Positions 63,419-64,000 of a stretch of DNA of 64,000 nucleotides are shown here, one piece after another. Each line of letters opens with the position of its first letter. Positions within the stretch are counted from its first letter, which is position 1. The position numbers and the translations under genes are program-made. Origin of the DNA: Geojedonia sp051814705 (GTDB lineage Bacteria > Bacteroidota > Bacteroidia > Flavobacteriales > Flavobacteriaceae); contig JBPWQW010000008.1 in the NCBI GenBank assembly GCA_051814705.1, forward strand, positions 119,132 to 183,131. The letters run 5' to 3'. The notes under the pieces are model-generated. The model was not told the origin of the DNA. It did not search any database and saw only the letters and a program-made list of their open reading frames with translations.

Positions 63419-63911
63419 AAATTTAAAGTTTATTTTTTATTAATCCGCTACTTCTCATAGCCCAGATACGTTGCCCATCATTTAAGAGCATAAATCAAAA
63501 AGTAAGCTAATCCTTCGTAAAATAGATTTTTAACAGTGCAGCGGACACGAAGCGGAGGGGAATAAAAAAGACTTCCAATCAATACGCAAGCAACGGCGGA
63601 ATCAGTATGTAAGCCTTGAGCAACTTAACGGAGCAACACCGAAAATTTATTCTGAGTGCGGAATCTGTGTATTAAAACGGAACAACGAACGAAACTGAAT
63701 AAAAAAACGCTGGGCAACATCGGCTATAAGCAATGCTGGGTTTGTGCAAAATCCAAAAGCAATTGTATATTTACGAGGTCGCCAAAACTTTTTGGCGAAT
63801 TGAAAATTAAAGAACAAAAATTTTGGCTTGTAGCAAACCCGAAAATCATTTCATTTTTGGCGCACTGCTCATAGCCGTAACCGTTGTGCACAATATCCAA
63901 ACAGTACGTAA
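63419..63911. other. Non-coding spacer with boundary-like repeats
   Basis: This 493-bp stretch between the methyltransferase and the last gene holds no convincing gene. A degenerate element with the core CATAGCC...GTTG occurs three times: about 63455-63476 (plus), 63709-63730 (minus orientation, GGGCAACATCGGCTATAAG) and 63869-63890 (plus). A perfect hairpin, CGCCAAAA/TTTTGGCG, lies at 63780-63797. The block 63540-63720 is richer in G and C than the surroundings. The sequence style resembles intergenic DNA I recall from accessory genes in other Bacteroidota. Confidence 0.6.
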
Positions 63912-64000
63912 ATGAAAGAAAAAAAAGATAGAGTTATAATTGCAAGTGATGTAAATGAACGTGACGGAATTGGAGTTGAAATCTATCGAAATGATGAATT
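63912..64000 (+). CDS. Small conserved protein, 5' end only
   Basis: The frame opens with ATG at 63912 and runs off the window after about 29 codons: MKEKKDRVIIASDVNERDG then IGVEIYRNDE. The pattern is reminiscent of short conserved proteins found in accessory regions of Bacteroidota, but I cannot name a domain. The spacing after the boundary-like element (about 20 bases) suggests it is the first gene of a unit. Confidence 0.55.
   Translation, partial: MKEKKDRVIIASDVNERDGIGVEIYRNDE

Noticed and set aside
63656..63874. 72-residue plus-strand ORF
   Set aside because: It runs through the boundary-like element, a hairpin and promoter-like sequence. It has no convincing start, domain or coding character.
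63440..63900. Classical integron attC sites (GTTRRRY core)
   Set aside because: The elements have GTTGCCC or GTTGTGC, which do not match the consensus core. A relationship cannot be claimed.

Overview
The window is a piece of a Bacteroidota chromosome, most likely a marine or soil Flavobacteriaceae. The evidence is AT-rich DNA, weak Shine-Dalgarno signals with several TTG starts, TAnnTTTG-type -7 boxes, a PorX regulator (type IX secretion), an LpxC-FabZ fusion, BshA (bacillithiol), a Bacteroidota-type LptD, and a leuCDAB and a complete his operon in flavobacterial order. No rRNA, tRNA, CRISPR array or insertion sequence was seen.

Layout. 1-9.4 kb: end of an OmpA-family gene, an EF-G-like GTPase with a small partner, a YbdG-type mechanosensitive channel, and leuCDAB (minus strand). 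9.4-20.2 kb (minus): bshA, a GH3/beta-lactamase fusion, serB, then a run of amidase, MlaD, two Fe-S proteins, an unlisted 58-residue membrane protein and a conserved unknown. 20.2-31.3 kb (mostly plus): lptD, RidA, a TolB/TPR protein, guaC, a parvulin, rsmE, a DUF4159 protein, an AI-2E family exporter and a THUMP-like methyltransferase. 31.3-39.4 kb (minus): hisGDCBHAF-IE behind a histidine-rich leader peptide and attenuator. The hisF/hisI junction is amplified as a 190-bp tandem array. 39.5-50.3 kb (minus): prohibitin, a VWA-like membrane protein, fabG, sucD, the lipid A operon lpxD-lpxC/fabZ-lpxA-efp-lpxD2 and an HD phosphohydrolase. 50.3-57.5 kb (plus): porX, tsaE, a 48-residue secreted peptide, ald and a sugar aminotransferase/dehydratase pair. 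57.5-59.9 kb: proline dehydrogenase and aroB.

From about 59.9 kb to the end the DNA becomes accessory. A RES/Xre toxin-antitoxin pair sits between two ~103-bp direct repeats. A tyrosine recombinase starts just outside the right repeat and is divergent from the pair, so the arrangement resembles an integron: recombinase, site, divergent cassette. An orphan C5-cytosine methyltransferase and a spacer with three copies of a degenerate boundary-like element follow, and the window ends inside another small gene.

The two observations most worth following are (1) the his array, in which three 190-bp units each keep an intact 42-codon reading frame joining the start of hisI to the end of hisF, and (2) the repeat-bounded toxin-antitoxin cassette beside a tyrosine recombinase. 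The his leader peptide (five His codons in a row of six) with its terminator is a clear attenuator.
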